Source: Haloferax gibbonsii ATCC 33959 (GTDB lineage: Archaea > Halobacteriota > Halobacteria > Halobacteriales > Haloferacaceae). Taken from it: a stretch of 37,333 nucleotides of DNA. The translations under genes and the position numbers were made by a program. The stretch covers positions 284 through 37,616 of the forward strand of contig NZ_AOLJ01000006.1 of assembly GCF_000336775.1 (NCBI RefSeq), read 5' to 3'. Below, one piece after another: positions 9,255 through 17,998 of the stretch. Each line of letters starts with the position of its first letter. Within the stretch, counting starts at the first letter, position 1. Below the pieces are notes generated by a model. That model saw nothing but the letters and a program-made list of their open reading frames with translations, was not told the DNA's origin and searched no databases.

Positions 9255-9908
9255 CTACTCCTGTCGCGGACCGTAGATGAGTTCGAGCAGATTTCGCTCC
9301 GCGGTCCGGAGTCGTTCGCTCAGCGTGGACTGCGCGATACCCAGTTCCTCGGCGAGTTCGGTCTCAGAGGTCTCCCGCGGAATGTGGAAGTAGCCGTGGT
9401 TGAATGCCGTCTCCAGAACCGCGAGTTGGTCGTCGGTCAGCTTGGAGATTAACACCTCCTTTAATCGGCCGCTGTCGAGCGGTTCACCCGGGGCTTCGTC
9501 CTGCGTGACGGAGCGGAGTTCGAACTCCCCGAGCGTCTCCTGAATCTCGTCGGCGAGTTCCCTGAAGTGGTCCCAGTCCTGGGCGGTGGCGACGACCTCG
9601 AAGACGCCGTCTTGGAGGACGATGCGGTTCGGAATCGTCTCCTGTCTGAGAACCAGTCCGAGGATGAACGGGTACGACTCGTTGGCGAGAATCGTCACTC
9701 GACGTATCTGCACGTCGGTCGAGGCGGTCGGAATCTCCTCGTCGTAGAAGACGGTCACGCCCGAGATGTCGGCGAGGAGGGACTCCACGTCGAAGGGGCC
9801 GTTCGAGGCGATAGTGAGCGACTCGATCCACGTCCCGTCCTCGACGTAAAACGCGTTGTCCAACTCGATGCTCCGGGCGTCTCGCAGGCGGCGATCTATC
9901 TTCGACAT
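9255..9908 (-). CDS. HTH_10 (bacterio-opsin-activator type) transcriptional regulator
   Basis: A 217-residue haloarchaeal regulator. Residues 1-150 form a sensor-like region without a family I can name. The C-terminus from about residue 158 is a typical HTH_10 domain: LTDDQLAVLETAFNHGYF, then IPRETSETELAEELGIAQST with the recognition helix STLSERLRTAERNLL. It lies about 120 bp upstream of the binding-protein gene on the same strand and is the obvious candidate regulator of that operon. A TATA-like GTTTACGA lies about 24 bp upstream of the start. Confidence 0.85.
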   Translation of the reverse strand: MSKIDRRLRDARSIELDNAFYVEDGTWIESLTIASNGPFDVESLLADISGVTVFYDEEIPTASTDVQIRRVTILANESYPFILGLVLRQETIPNRIVLQDGVFEVVATAQDWDHFRELADEIQETLGEFELRSVTQDEAPGEPLDSGRLKEVLISKLTDDQLAVLETAFNHGYFHIPRETSETELAEELGIAQSTLSERLRTAERNLLELIYGPRQE

Positions 9909-10053
9909 GACGCCGGTCGGAGCCGTCGTAAACTCAACACGTAAGATGCGAACTCACCCGTACCGGGCAGATACCGTTCACCTACAAATAGACCGGTGGT
10001 TACCGCAACGGGCGATGATACCGGCCCGAGTTCGCGACGCCCTCGTCAACGTT

Positions 10054-11481
10054 TCAGGCGACGAGCGGCCAGTAGAAGAGCCACGAGAGGGTCACGACGA
10101 CGAGCGACAGGCCCATCGTCACGAACCCGAACAGCGTCACGTCCCGGTTCGTCAGCGGTCCGCGGTCTAGCGAGACGAGGACGGCGGTCGTGTTGAACGG
10201 GAGAATCGTGGTCGACCCCACCACGAGGAGGACCGCGAGTCCGAGATAGAGTTGCGTCACGCCGAACGTCTCCGCGAATCGCAGCACGATGGGGAGAATC
10301 ACCACGATGGCGGCCGACCCGGTCGAAAACAGCACGCGAACGACGACCGCGAACCCGAGGAGCAGCCCGACGAGTTGCCAGTGGCTGAACGCCTCGAACG
10401 GGACGAACCGCGCGAGGAGGTCGACGACGAGCGCGATGGTTTGGGTCGCTTCCAGGGCGTCCAGAATCGACAGCGTCGCGCCGATGAGAAAGAGGACGCC
10501 CCAACTGAGTTGCTTGACGTCGTCGGCGTCGATAACGTCGACCCCCGGAAGCGCGAGGACGGTGACCGCGACGACCGCCGGGAGAATCTCGGGGAGTCCG
10601 ACGAACGACCCGACGACCCACGCGAGGACGGTACCGGCCATCACCGCCGCGACGAGTCCCTGTTCGCGGGTCAACTCGCCGTCGGGGGGCGCGTCCGCAA
10701 TCCCCGGCTCGCCGGGGTCGACAGTCGAGTCGGCATCGACAGCGTTGAAGAGACCGGCGGCCGCGGCGGCGAGCGCGTAGAGAACCACTGTCGGCGGAAT
10801 CATCAAGACGGCCCACTCGACCCACGAGAGCGGTCGGACGCTCGTCGCGAGGATGCCCGAGGTGACCAGCGCCATCCCGCCGCCGGTCATGAGCGCCATC
10901 GACGCGATGGGATTGATGTGACCCAAGAGGAGGAACGTCGCCCGTTCGAACCCGCTTCGCGCCGGGAGGTCGAACTCCTCGGTCACCTCCTCGACGATGG
11001 GGATGAACGCGACCGCACGGGCCATCGCGGACGGCATGAACAGCGCCAGCACGAGGACGTTTCGCGCGATGGAACGAAACGCCCCGCGAGGGGTGCTGTC
11101 CGGGGACAGCAGTCGGCTCGCTAACCGGGTATCCAACCCCACCGACCGGACCGCGTTGCCGAGGAGTAACAGCACGAGGAGGAAGTACACGAGCGAGGAG
11201 GTGAAGCCGCTCACCGCGGCCTCGAAGGAGTCCACGACGCCGAGGGCGTACAACAGGGAGACGCAGGCCAGACTCGAAATCACGTACGGAACCGGTTTCG
11301 TCAACCAAAGCAGGAGCGCGACGACGAAAACCGAGAGCGCGTACTGCGACCGGACCGGAAGGACGGAGACTGGGTGGAGCCCGACGACTGCGAGGAGCAA
11401 GGCGGCGGCGACCGCGAGCGTCACCGTCTGCGGCGAGAGTTCGGGGGCGCGTAGCCCTCGGCCGGGCAACCAATCTGTCAC
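10054..11481 (-). CDS. SLC13/DASS-family anion or dicarboxylate transporter
   Basis: A 475-residue integral membrane protein with about 11-12 hydrophobic segments. Family landmarks include FMPSAMARAVAFIPIV and MALMTGGGMALVTSG in the first half, and VLFSTGSAAIVVILPI with GSTTILPFNTTAVL in the second; these match the paired SNT-like substrate/sodium sites of DASS carriers. I prefer the GTG at 11481: a TATA-like GCTATTTGGG lies 25-34 bp upstream, as expected for a leaderless transcript, whereas a TTG at 11508 would overlap that box. Substrate (dicarboxylate, sulfate or similar) unknown. Confidence 0.85.
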   Translation of the reverse strand: MTDWLPGRGLRAPELSPQTVTLAVAAALLLAVVGLHPVSVLPVRSQYALSVFVVALLLWLTKPVPYVISSLACVSLLYALGVVDSFEAAVSGFTSSLVYFLLVLLLLGNAVRSVGLDTRLASRLLSPDSTPRGAFRSIARNVLVLALFMPSAMARAVAFIPIVEEVTEEFDLPARSGFERATFLLLGHINPIASMALMTGGGMALVTSGILATSVRPLSWVEWAVLMIPPTVVLYALAAAAAGLFNAVDADSTVDPGEPGIADAPPDGELTREQGLVAAVMAGTVLAWVVGSFVGLPEILPAVVAVTVLALPGVDVIDADDVKQLSWGVLFLIGATLSILDALEATQTIALVVDLLARFVPFEAFSHWQLVGLLLGFAVVVRVLFSTGSAAIVVILPIVLRFAETFGVTQLYLGLAVLLVVGSTTILPFNTTAVLVSLDRGPLTNRDVTLFGFVTMGLSLVVVTLSWLFYWPLVA

Positions 11482-11686
11482 GAATTTATCTGCACACAAC
11501 GGGCCCAAATAGCTACTGCCGGCGACAATTCGGGCCGCCAGTCGAAGGAGAGAGCGCGAATCGAGTTGACACGACCCGAATAGAAACTATTAGAATTACT
11601 TGGATTATTTGAGCTTCTCAAAGAGTCGGAGTAACCATAATTATTTCAACTGTGCCGAGAATCTCGCTATCACGGATATCCCCATC

Positions 11687-12550
11687 ATGTCACGTGCAGT
11701 CAGCGTCTGTCTCCTCAAAGGCGGTATCGGCAAGTCGACGACCTCCATCAACCTCGCCCGCGAGCTCGCACACCGGGGCAGCGACGTGCTGCTCGTCGAC
11801 CTCGACCCGAACGGACACACCACGACGGGCCTCGGGTTCGGCGAGGAGTTCTACTCGGAAGCGCACCTCGGCGACGTGCTCCTCGACGACGCCGAGTTGG
11901 AGCCGCGGGAGCTCATCCTGGAGACCGGGTTCGAGATCGACCTCCTCCCGTCGAACGACCGCATCGAACAGGTCGAGTCGGACCTCGGCGGCGTGATGAT
12001 GGGGTCGGCGCGGCTCAAACAGCGCGTCATCGACCCGCTTCTCGGCGACGACTACGACTACGTCGTCGTGGACTGCCCCGCGGCGCGCGGGAAACTCAAC
12101 GACAACGCGCTGTACGCCACGCAGAACCTCGTCTTGCCGATGCGCCCCGAGTCGGGCGCGCTCTCGGGGCTCGAAAAGACGGTCAAGCGGCTTATCACGC
12201 CCGCGCGGGAGCACTTCGACCTCGAAATCCTCGCCGTCGTACCGACCGACCTCCGGGACCGAATCGACCACGACCGCCCGACGAGACGGCTCGTGGAGGC
12301 GCTCGTCTCGAAGCCGAACATCGCGTCGAAGCTCCCGAACTTCGCGTACACCGACCCGGAGGTGTTCGAGGCCATCGACGACGGCGAGTGGGACGACGAC
12401 CTGCCGAAGCCGGGGATTCGGCACCGCTCGGCCATCGACGCGTCGATTCGCGAGCACATGCCGCTGCGGGATTACGACAGCACCTGCGACCAGTTGGCGT
12501 GCTACGACGAACTCGCGCAAATCGTCGAAGAAGGCGAGGTGGCCCGATGA
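11687..12550 (+). CDS. ParA/MinD-family ATPase
   Basis: A 287-residue ParA-type ATPase. The deviant Walker A KGGIGKST is at residues 11-18, preceded by the usual hydrophobic strand. LLVDLDPNGHTTTGLG is Walker A', and YVVVDCPAARG is Walker B. The ATG at 11687 is chosen because the frame continues 29 codons further upstream with sequence unlike the family. It overlaps the next gene by four bases. ParA proteins segregate replicons or position cellular machinery. With an origin about 17 kb away a role in plasmid partition is possible, but no parS-like array is visible next to it. Confidence 0.9.
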   Translation: MSRAVSVCLLKGGIGKSTTSINLARELAHRGSDVLLVDLDPNGHTTTGLGFGEEFYSEAHLGDVLLDDAELEPRELILETGFEIDLLPSNDRIEQVESDLGGVMMGSARLKQRVIDPLLGDDYDYVVVDCPAARGKLNDNALYATQNLVLPMRPESGALSGLEKTVKRLITPAREHFDLEILAVVPTDLRDRIDHDRPTRRLVEALVSKPNIASKLPNFAYTDPEVFEAIDDGEWDDDLPKPGIRHRSAIDASIREHMPLRDYDSTCDQLACYDELAQIVEEGEVAR

Positions 12551-12957
12551 GCGAAGACCCCTTCGGCGACCTCGACGCCGCGATGGGAGGCGGGGAGTCC
12601 GCGTCGGAACCCGAATCCGAACCGGAGCCCGAGGGCGCTGACGCCACCGACGCGGCCGAATCCGAACCGGAGCCAGAACCGGAACCGCTCGACGAAATCG
12701 ACCCCCGAGAGCGCCCCGCGTTCGAGTTCGACGAGACCGTTCACAAGGCGCTCTACGTGCTCGAATCGGTCGCCGACGAGTTCGACGATATCATCACCTA
12801 CGACGTGGAGCGCGAACTGACCCGCGACCACGGGCTCAAGGGCGTCACGAAGAGCGAACTCCACAACGCCGCGCTCGACGTGGCCACCGAACACCCCGAA
12901 GAAATCGTCGAGCGCGTCCTCGAACAGCGCGGCGTCGACGACGAGAACTCTGAATAA
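12547..12957 (+). CDS. Small acidic protein translationally coupled to the ParA-like ATPase
   Basis: A 136-residue protein of unrecognised family. Residues 1-55 are very acidic and low-complexity, with repeated S-E-P and E-P-E units. Residues 60-130 look folded and helical (FDETVHKALYVLESVADEFD; LTRDHGLKGVTKSELHNAAL) and could be a DNA- or protein-binding module. Its ATG overlaps the ParA stop codon by four bases, the arrangement of a ParA with its partner. A ParB-like or cargo-adaptor role is inference; no ParB motif is visible. Confidence 0.8.
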   Translation: MSEDPFGDLDAAMGGGESASEPESEPEPEGADATDAAESEPEPEPEPLDEIDPRERPAFEFDETVHKALYVLESVADEFDDIITYDVERELTRDHGLKGVTKSELHNAALDVATEHPEEIVERVLEQRGVDDENSE

Positions 12958-12960
12958 TTC

Positions 12961-12973
12961 GGATAATCCGACT
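12961..12973. other. Short inverted repeat between convergent genes
   Basis: TCGGATAATCCGA, with 6-bp arms around one base, sits just after the stop of the ParA partner and before the convergent DMGDH-like gene end. It may help transcript ending, but there is no T-run, so this is weak. Confidence 0.2.
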
Positions 12974-13109
12974 CTGCTGAACTCCGTAGAGCCGGACGGG
13001 ATTTCGCGAGACGGACAGCGAGTGAAGTCAGCAACGGAGACGACCCTACCGAGTGGGTAGGAAGCGGGATGTGGGAGACCGGAGGCGGTGACGCACCGGC
13101 AATCGTCCC

Positions 13110-15626
13110 TCACCGGATTAGCTTGTCGCGGTCGGGGTCGAAGAGCGGCCCTGACCGGACCGTTGCGGGGTAGGCGTCACCTTCGTACCGGATTTCGACT
13201 TCCTGTCCCGCGCTGGCGTACTGTTCGGGGAGGTAGGCGTACGCGATGCCGGCGTCGATAGTGTAGCCGTAATCCGCCCGACAGCAGTAACCGACGACGT
13301 CGCCGTCGGCGAACACCGGATGGCCCGCGTCGACGACGGCGCCCTCCTCGTCGAGGGTTATCGGGACGATTCGGTCGCTCGGCGTGCTGTCGTCTGCGTT
13401 GTCTTCGACGAGCGCCGCCTTCCCGACGAAGTCCGTGTCGAGGTCGACAGCGAAGCCGATTCCGGCCTCGTAGGGCGTGTGTTCGGGCGTGAGGTCCGTC
13501 CCCCAGAGACGGTACCCCTTCTCCATGCTCGTCGAGTCGAGCGCGGCCCAGCCGACGGGAGCGATGTCGTGCTCCTCGCCGGCCTCCCGAATCGCGTCCC
13601 AGAGCTGGCACCCGTACTCGGTCGGGGCGTAAATCTCCCAACCGAGTTCGCCGGCGTACGAGAGTCGAAGCATCGTCACGGGAATGCTCCCGAGGTAGGT
13701 CTCCTGTGCGGAGTAGAACGGGAATTCGTCGTTCGAGAGGTCGGCCTCGACGAGGTCCGAAAGCACCTTCCGGGAGTCGGGGCCGAAGACGCCGATGCCG
13801 GTCCGACTGGAGACGTGCGCGGTCACGTCGACGGAGCCGTCGTCGGGCGCGTGCTCTGTGACCCACCGCGAGTGGAGCGTCGCCGAGCTTCCGCCCCCGG
13901 TGAACAGCACGAACCGTTCGTCTCCGAGGCGGGCGACCGTCAGGTCGGCGAGCACGCCGCCGTCTTCGTTGAGCATCGCGGAGTAGCGCATCCGGCCCGG
14001 CGTGACGTCCACGTCGTTCGTCAGGAGACCCTGCAGGAACTCCAACGCACCCGGTCCCGTCACTTCGATGGGGGTGAACGTCGTCATATCGACCATGCCG
14101 ACCTTCTCGCGGAGGTGCTGGTGCTCCGCGCCGTGGACCTTCGACCAGTTCTGCGAGAGCCAGTCCGGCCGGTCGGGAACGTCGTACGTTTCGAGGAGCG
14201 TCTCGTTGGACTCGTACCACTGTGGGACCTCCCAGCCGTCGCTGTCGTAGAACTCCGCGCCGAGGTCGGCCTGCCGGTCGTAAAACGGGCTCCGGCGGAG
14301 GGAACGCTGTCCGCTCGGTTGCTCACGCGGGTGGATGAGCTGGTACACCTCCCGGTACTGTTGTGCTCCGCGGCCGTAGGTGTACTCTCGGCTGCCCGTG
14401 TGAGACTGGAACCGGGAGACGTGCGCTCCGGAGGCGTTGACTCGGGAGCCGTCGAGCCGCGGCGTCCCGTCCTCCATCCAACTGGCGACGATGTCGCCCG
14501 CGCCGCCGGACTGCGTGACCCAGACGGCGAGCGCCCACCAGAGTCCCTCGGTGTCCTCGTCCGGCCCGAGGATGGGCATGCCGTCGGGCGTGAACGAGAA
14601 CATGCCGTTGATGGCGGAGGTCCACTCGCAGTCCTCGAAGCCGGGAACGAGTTCGCTGGCGGCGTCGAACGCCGACCGGTCGTGGTCCGGGTGGGTGTTC
14701 TCGTAGAAGTGCTCCTCGGTAAACTCGCGGAGAGACGGGTATTCGAGTCCGAGGTCGTCGAGCTTGTCGGGACCGTAGATGTCCGCCGGGTCGACGAGGA
14801 GCGACTCGTGGTTGTACGAGCCGATACCGTAGCGCTCGCCGTGCTGTCGGTAGTACAGCGAGTGGTCCTGGTGCCGAAGCAGCGGCTGTTCGATTTCGCG
14901 CGACGCGCCATCGAGTTCGTCCAGTTCGTCGGAGACGAGATACTGGTGCGCGCAGGGCACGAGCGGGATGTCCGTGCCGACCATCTCGCCGAACAACGGC
15001 CCCCAGATGTTCGTGGCCACGAGCACCTCGTCGGCCTCGATTCGGCCGTGTTCGGTATCGACCGCATCGATACTGCCGCCAGAGATGTCGATGTCCGTGA
15101 CCTCGGTGTGGCCGTAGAACTCGACGCCTACCTCGCGTGCCTGCTCCGCCATCGACTCGGCGGCGCTAACGGCGTCCGCCTTTCCGTCCGACGGGACGTA
15201 GTACCCGCCGTAGATAACGTCGGAGTTTATCTGCGGGACGCGCGCTTCGACCTCCTCGGGCGTGAGAAGTTCGCCCTCGTCGATACCGTACGACTGCCCC
15301 CACTCGCGCTTGCGTTTGAGGAAGTCCCAGCGCGCCTCGGTGTAGGCGACTTCGATGCCACCGCACGTCCGGAAGTCGCCGAACCCGTCGTAGAGGTCGC
15401 GCGTGTACGACGCCATCTCTGTCATCAGCTTGTTCCCGGCCGTCTGGAACACGAGTCCGGGCGCGTGAGACGTCGAGCCCCCGGTCTCGAACAGCGGTCC
15501 CCGGTCGAGGACGACGACGTCGTCGCGACCCGACTCGGCGAGGTGATACGCCGCGCTACAGCCGACACAGCCGGCCCCGACGACGACCGTTCCGGCGCGT
15601 TCGGGAAACGTAGACCATGTGCTCAT
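13110..15626 (-). CDS. Dimethylglycine dehydrogenase-like FAD/THF flavoprotein (DMGDH/sarcosine dehydrogenase family)
   Basis: An 838-residue two-part enzyme. Residues about 12-430 are a DAO-type FAD domain with the dinucleotide loop VVGAGCVG and GSTSHAPG, whose His54 aligns with the covalent flavin-linking histidine of dimethylglycine oxidases. Residues about 490-838 are GcvT-type folate-binding domains (FTPIEVTGPGALEFLQGLLTN; YAGELGWEIY; YEAGIGFAVD). Such enzymes demethylate dimethylglycine or sarcosine and pass the carbon to tetrahydrofolate as methylene-THF. I chose the ATG at 15626 just before the FAD fold; upstream in-frame sequence is non-family. The predicted promoter carries TTATAC and GGACCC-adjacent ATAGTGG. 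The surrounding BCCT, Rieske and MSOX-like genes support dimethylglycine as substrate. Confidence 0.85.
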   Translation of the reverse strand: MSTWSTFPERAGTVVVGAGCVGCSAAYHLAESGRDDVVVLDRGPLFETGGSTSHAPGLVFQTAGNKLMTEMASYTRDLYDGFGDFRTCGGIEVAYTEARWDFLKRKREWGQSYGIDEGELLTPEEVEARVPQINSDVIYGGYYVPSDGKADAVSAAESMAEQAREVGVEFYGHTEVTDIDISGGSIDAVDTEHGRIEADEVLVATNIWGPLFGEMVGTDIPLVPCAHQYLVSDELDELDGASREIEQPLLRHQDHSLYYRQHGERYGIGSYNHESLLVDPADIYGPDKLDDLGLEYPSLREFTEEHFYENTHPDHDRSAFDAASELVPGFEDCEWTSAINGMFSFTPDGMPILGPDEDTEGLWWALAVWVTQSGGAGDIVASWMEDGTPRLDGSRVNASGAHVSRFQSHTGSREYTYGRGAQQYREVYQLIHPREQPSGQRSLRRSPFYDRQADLGAEFYDSDGWEVPQWYESNETLLETYDVPDRPDWLSQNWSKVHGAEHQHLREKVGMVDMTTFTPIEVTGPGALEFLQGLLTNDVDVTPGRMRYSAMLNEDGGVLADLTVARLGDERFVLFTGGGSSATLHSRWVTEHAPDDGSVDVTAHVSSRTGIGVFGPDSRKVLSDLVEADLSNDEFPFYSAQETYLGSIPVTMLRLSYAGELGWEIYAPTEYGCQLWDAIREAGEEHDIAPVGWAALDSTSMEKGYRLWGTDLTPEHTPYEAGIGFAVDLDTDFVGKAALVEDNADDSTPSDRIVPITLDEEGAVVDAGHPVFADGDVVGYCCRADYGYTIDAGIAYAYLPEQYASAGQEVEIRYEGDAYPATVRSGPLFDPDRDKLIR

Positions 15627-15667
15627 ATACCAAACAGTAGTGACTGCGGCCTTCGGATGTCTCTCCG

Positions 15668-15692
15668 GGTCCACTATCTGAGGTGTATAAGT
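15668..15692 (-). promoter_or_regulatory. Predicted promoter and candidate operator of the DMGDH-like gene
   Basis: On the minus strand a TATA-like ACTTATACACC is followed within a few bases by ATAGTGGACCC (15668-15678), an 11-bp sequence whose complement GGGTCCACTAT recurs exactly at the Rieske gene promoter (19287-19297). The motif falls between TATA box and predicted start, where a repressor could block initiation. Confidence 0.4.
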
Positions 15693-15766
15693 TCCGGGGG
15701 AGACGAGAACCGGGTCTGGCCACGGACGAGTCTCAGTTGCCAACGAGTATTTCTCGCCGACGAGCG

Positions 15767-15925
15767 TCACTCGCCGACGAGGTACTTCTCTCTGAGGTAG
15801 ATAACGAGGCTGGCGCTCAGGAACGCGAGACCCGCGCCCTGTAGCTCACCGACAGTCATCGCGAACAGCGCGACGACGAAAAGGAAGACCGCGAACGCCG
15901 CCGAAACGACAGCGAGCGCGTTCAT
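15767..15925 (-). CDS. 52-residue membrane protein following the BCCT transporter
   Basis: The minus strand from 15925 reads MNALAVVSAAFAVFLFVVAL, then FAMTVGELQGAGLAFLSASL and VIYLREKYLVGE before TGA. Two hydrophobic helices are joined by a short TVGELQG turn, with a charged C-terminal tail. Nearly every codon ends in G or C, as in real genes here. It starts 34 bp after the BCCT stop on the same strand, so they probably share a transcript. I do not recognise a named family. By analogy with small partners of other sodium symporters it could be an accessory subunit of the transporter (inference). Confidence 0.72.
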   Translation of the reverse strand: MNALAVVSAAFAVFLFVVALFAMTVGELQGAGLAFLSASLVIYLREKYLVGE

Positions 15926-15959
15926 CGATAGCGTAGAGTCATCGATTCGGTGCTTCCGT

Positions 15960-17714
15960 TCAGTCGTCCGTCGTCCCGGATTTCTCTCGGATGTCGGTCA
16001 CGACCGACGTCCGAGACCGACCGACGTCGATGTCGATATCTTCGTCGCCCAGGTTCTCTATCCGCTCGGCGAACTCCTCGGACTGCAGGAGTTCGTACTC
16101 CTTGTCGAGGCCGAGATAGACCGTGTAGCACGTGACGACGAGGACGATAGCGAACGGGAATCCCGTCGCGATAGCCGCCGTCTGGAGCGCGTCGAGCCCG
16201 CCGCCGTAGAGGAGAAGCGACGCGACGACGCCCTCCGTGACCGCCCAGAAGATACGCTGCGTCCGCGGAACGTTGTGTTTGCCGCCCGACGTGAGATGGT
16301 CGACGACGAGCGACCCCGAGTCCGAGGAGGTCACGAAGAACGTCACTACGAGCGTCACCGCGAGCAGTCCCGAGACGGCGCTGAACGGGAACTGTTCGAG
16401 TAGCGCGAACATCGCGACGGTCTGTCCGGCCTCGCCATAGGTCGCGAGGACGACGCCGTTGCCCTGAAGCGAGTTGAACAGGGCGCTCCCGCCGAACGCC
16501 GAGAGCCAAACCGTCGAGAACAGCGACGGCAGGACGAACACGCCGAAGACGAACTCGCGGACCGTCCGTCCCTTCGAGATGCGCGCGACGAACATGCCGA
16601 CGAACGGCGACCACGCAATCCACCACGCCCAGTAGAACACCGTCCAACCGTTGACGGTGGACGCACCGCCGCCGAGCGTGCCGGTGAAGAACGCCAACGA
16701 GAGGAAGTCGCTGAAGTAGTTTCCGAGCCCCTGCACCCACGCGCCGAAGATACTCATCGTCGGACCGGCGACGAGCACGAACGCCAGCAAGACGAACATC
16801 AAGAAGACGTTCAGCGTGCTCAGGCGTCGTATGCCGCCTTCGAGGCCGGCCGCGACGGACGCGGTGGCGATGAGGGTAATCGCGGCGATGAGCGCAATCT
16901 GCATCCCGGTGTTGTTCGGAACGCTCAGGATGCCGAGCATGCTCTCGCCGAGGATGTACGATAGACCCGTGTTTATCTGTGCGACGCCGAGGCCGAGCGA
17001 CGTGGCGAGGCCGAACAGCGTCGCGAACACCGACACGAGGTCGATGAGATGGCCCGGCCAGCCGTAGATTCGCTCGCCGAGGAGCGGCCAGAAAATCGAC
17101 CGGAAGGTGAGCGGCAGCCCCCGATTGAACGAGAAGAACGCGAGCCCTAGTCCGACGAGGCCGTAGATGGCCCACGGGTGGAACCCCCAATGGAAGAACG
17201 TCTGGGTCATCGCGGCGATGCCCGCGCCACCGGACCCGGCTTCGGCGTCGAAGAAGCCGGGGACGTTGGTGAAGTAGTACAGCGGCTCCGAGACGCTGTA
17301 GAACATGAGTCCGATACCCATGCCCGCGCTGAACAGCATCGCCATCCACGAGAAGTCGCTGAATTCCTTTTCGGCCTCGACGCCGCCGAGGGTTATCTCG
17401 CCGTACTTGCTCAGCGCGAAGTACGCCAAGACGACGATAAAGAGATTGACCGACAGGAGGAAGAACCACCCGAAGTTACCCTCGAAGAAACCCCTGACGC
17501 CCGAGTAGACGCTCGCCGCCTGCTCGCCGAGGACGAGCGTCACGGCGACGAAGGCGCCGATTATCAAGAGCGCGGCCGGGAAGACGACGGGGTGGATGTC
17601 GAGCCCCCAGCGTTGGATGTTCCCATCGCCGGGTTCGCGCTCGGTCTCCGGGTAGAACAGGTCCGCCTGTAGTTCGCTCGTAGACCGGTCGGCCGAGTCG
17701 TTGCTATTCGGCAT
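15960..17714 (-). CDS. BCCT-family glycine betaine/choline/carnitine transporter
   Basis: A 584-residue secondary transporter with 12 predicted membrane helices. Signature regions are visible: the glycine-rich stretch SAGMGIGLMFYSVSEPLYYF and the tryptophan-rich VFYWAWWIAWSPFVGMFVAR followed by ISKGRTVREF, which form the BCCT quaternary-amine site. A charged C-terminal tail of about 50 residues could take part in osmotic sensing. The ATG at 17714 is supported by a GGAGGG Shine-Dalgarno run nine bases upstream; an in-frame GTG at 17723 would abut that run. Surrounding genes catabolise betaine, so import as a nutrient as well as an osmolyte is likely. The 52-residue membrane protein follows directly. 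Confidence 0.93.
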   Translation of the reverse strand: MPNSNDSADRSTSELQADLFYPETEREPGDGNIQRWGLDIHPVVFPAALLIIGAFVAVTLVLGEQAASVYSGVRGFFEGNFGWFFLLSVNLFIVVLAYFALSKYGEITLGGVEAEKEFSDFSWMAMLFSAGMGIGLMFYSVSEPLYYFTNVPGFFDAEAGSGGAGIAAMTQTFFHWGFHPWAIYGLVGLGLAFFSFNRGLPLTFRSIFWPLLGERIYGWPGHLIDLVSVFATLFGLATSLGLGVAQINTGLSYILGESMLGILSVPNNTGMQIALIAAITLIATASVAAGLEGGIRRLSTLNVFLMFVLLAFVLVAGPTMSIFGAWVQGLGNYFSDFLSLAFFTGTLGGGASTVNGWTVFYWAWWIAWSPFVGMFVARISKGRTVREFVFGVFVLPSLFSTVWLSAFGGSALFNSLQGNGVVLATYGEAGQTVAMFALLEQFPFSAVSGLLAVTLVVTFFVTSSDSGSLVVDHLTSGGKHNVPRTQRIFWAVTEGVVASLLLYGGGLDALQTAAIATGFPFAIVLVVTCYTVYLGLDKEYELLQSEEFAERIENLGDEDIDIDVGRSRTSVVTDIREKSGTTDD

Positions 17715-17998
17715 TCGATACACCCTCCGTTAGGAACCGCCTCTGGAATTCGTGTACGCTCATATCGTTGTCCCGCTTTGGGGCCACCCGCGGTCACCGT
17801 CGAGGTCGGCGCCTGCTCCGGCGCGTCCACTCGGACCGTGACACGAGCCCACACCCCTCACGATTCAACCAACCCATCGGTATTACACATCTTAACCGAT
17901 AGTCTTCGATAATAGTGGCATTTATACGCAAATAGAGGGACGTTGCGAAAGTTATACCCTCAAATCGGTTGACGAGGTGAAACCGAAAGCCGCGGTCG
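17715..17998. other. Leader and promoter region of the BCCT gene
   Basis: This 284-bp region has no gene. Read on the minus strand it carries GCGTATAAATG followed by CCACTATT (17911-17918), then a leader of about 180 nt ending in the GGAGGG ribosome-binding site. An ATCGGT...ACCGAT inverted repeat with 6-bp arms lies at about 17876-17900, around the predicted transcription start. Confidence 0.4.
17911..17928 (-). promoter_or_regulatory. Predicted promoter and candidate operator of the BCCT gene
   Basis: The minus strand reads CGTATAAATGCCACTATT: a TATA-like box followed closely by CCACTATT. The Rieske promoter has the same CCACTATT in the same orientation and position relative to its TATA-like box. 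Confidence 0.35.

Noticed and set aside
13320..15800. An 826-codon open frame on the plus strand opposite the DMGDH-like gene, and similar long antisense frames (for example 3740-5257, 7002-9452, 32881-34272)
   Set aside because: High-GC codon bias leaves antisense frames open. These translations lack family motifs, while the opposite strand carries clear, full-length proteins.
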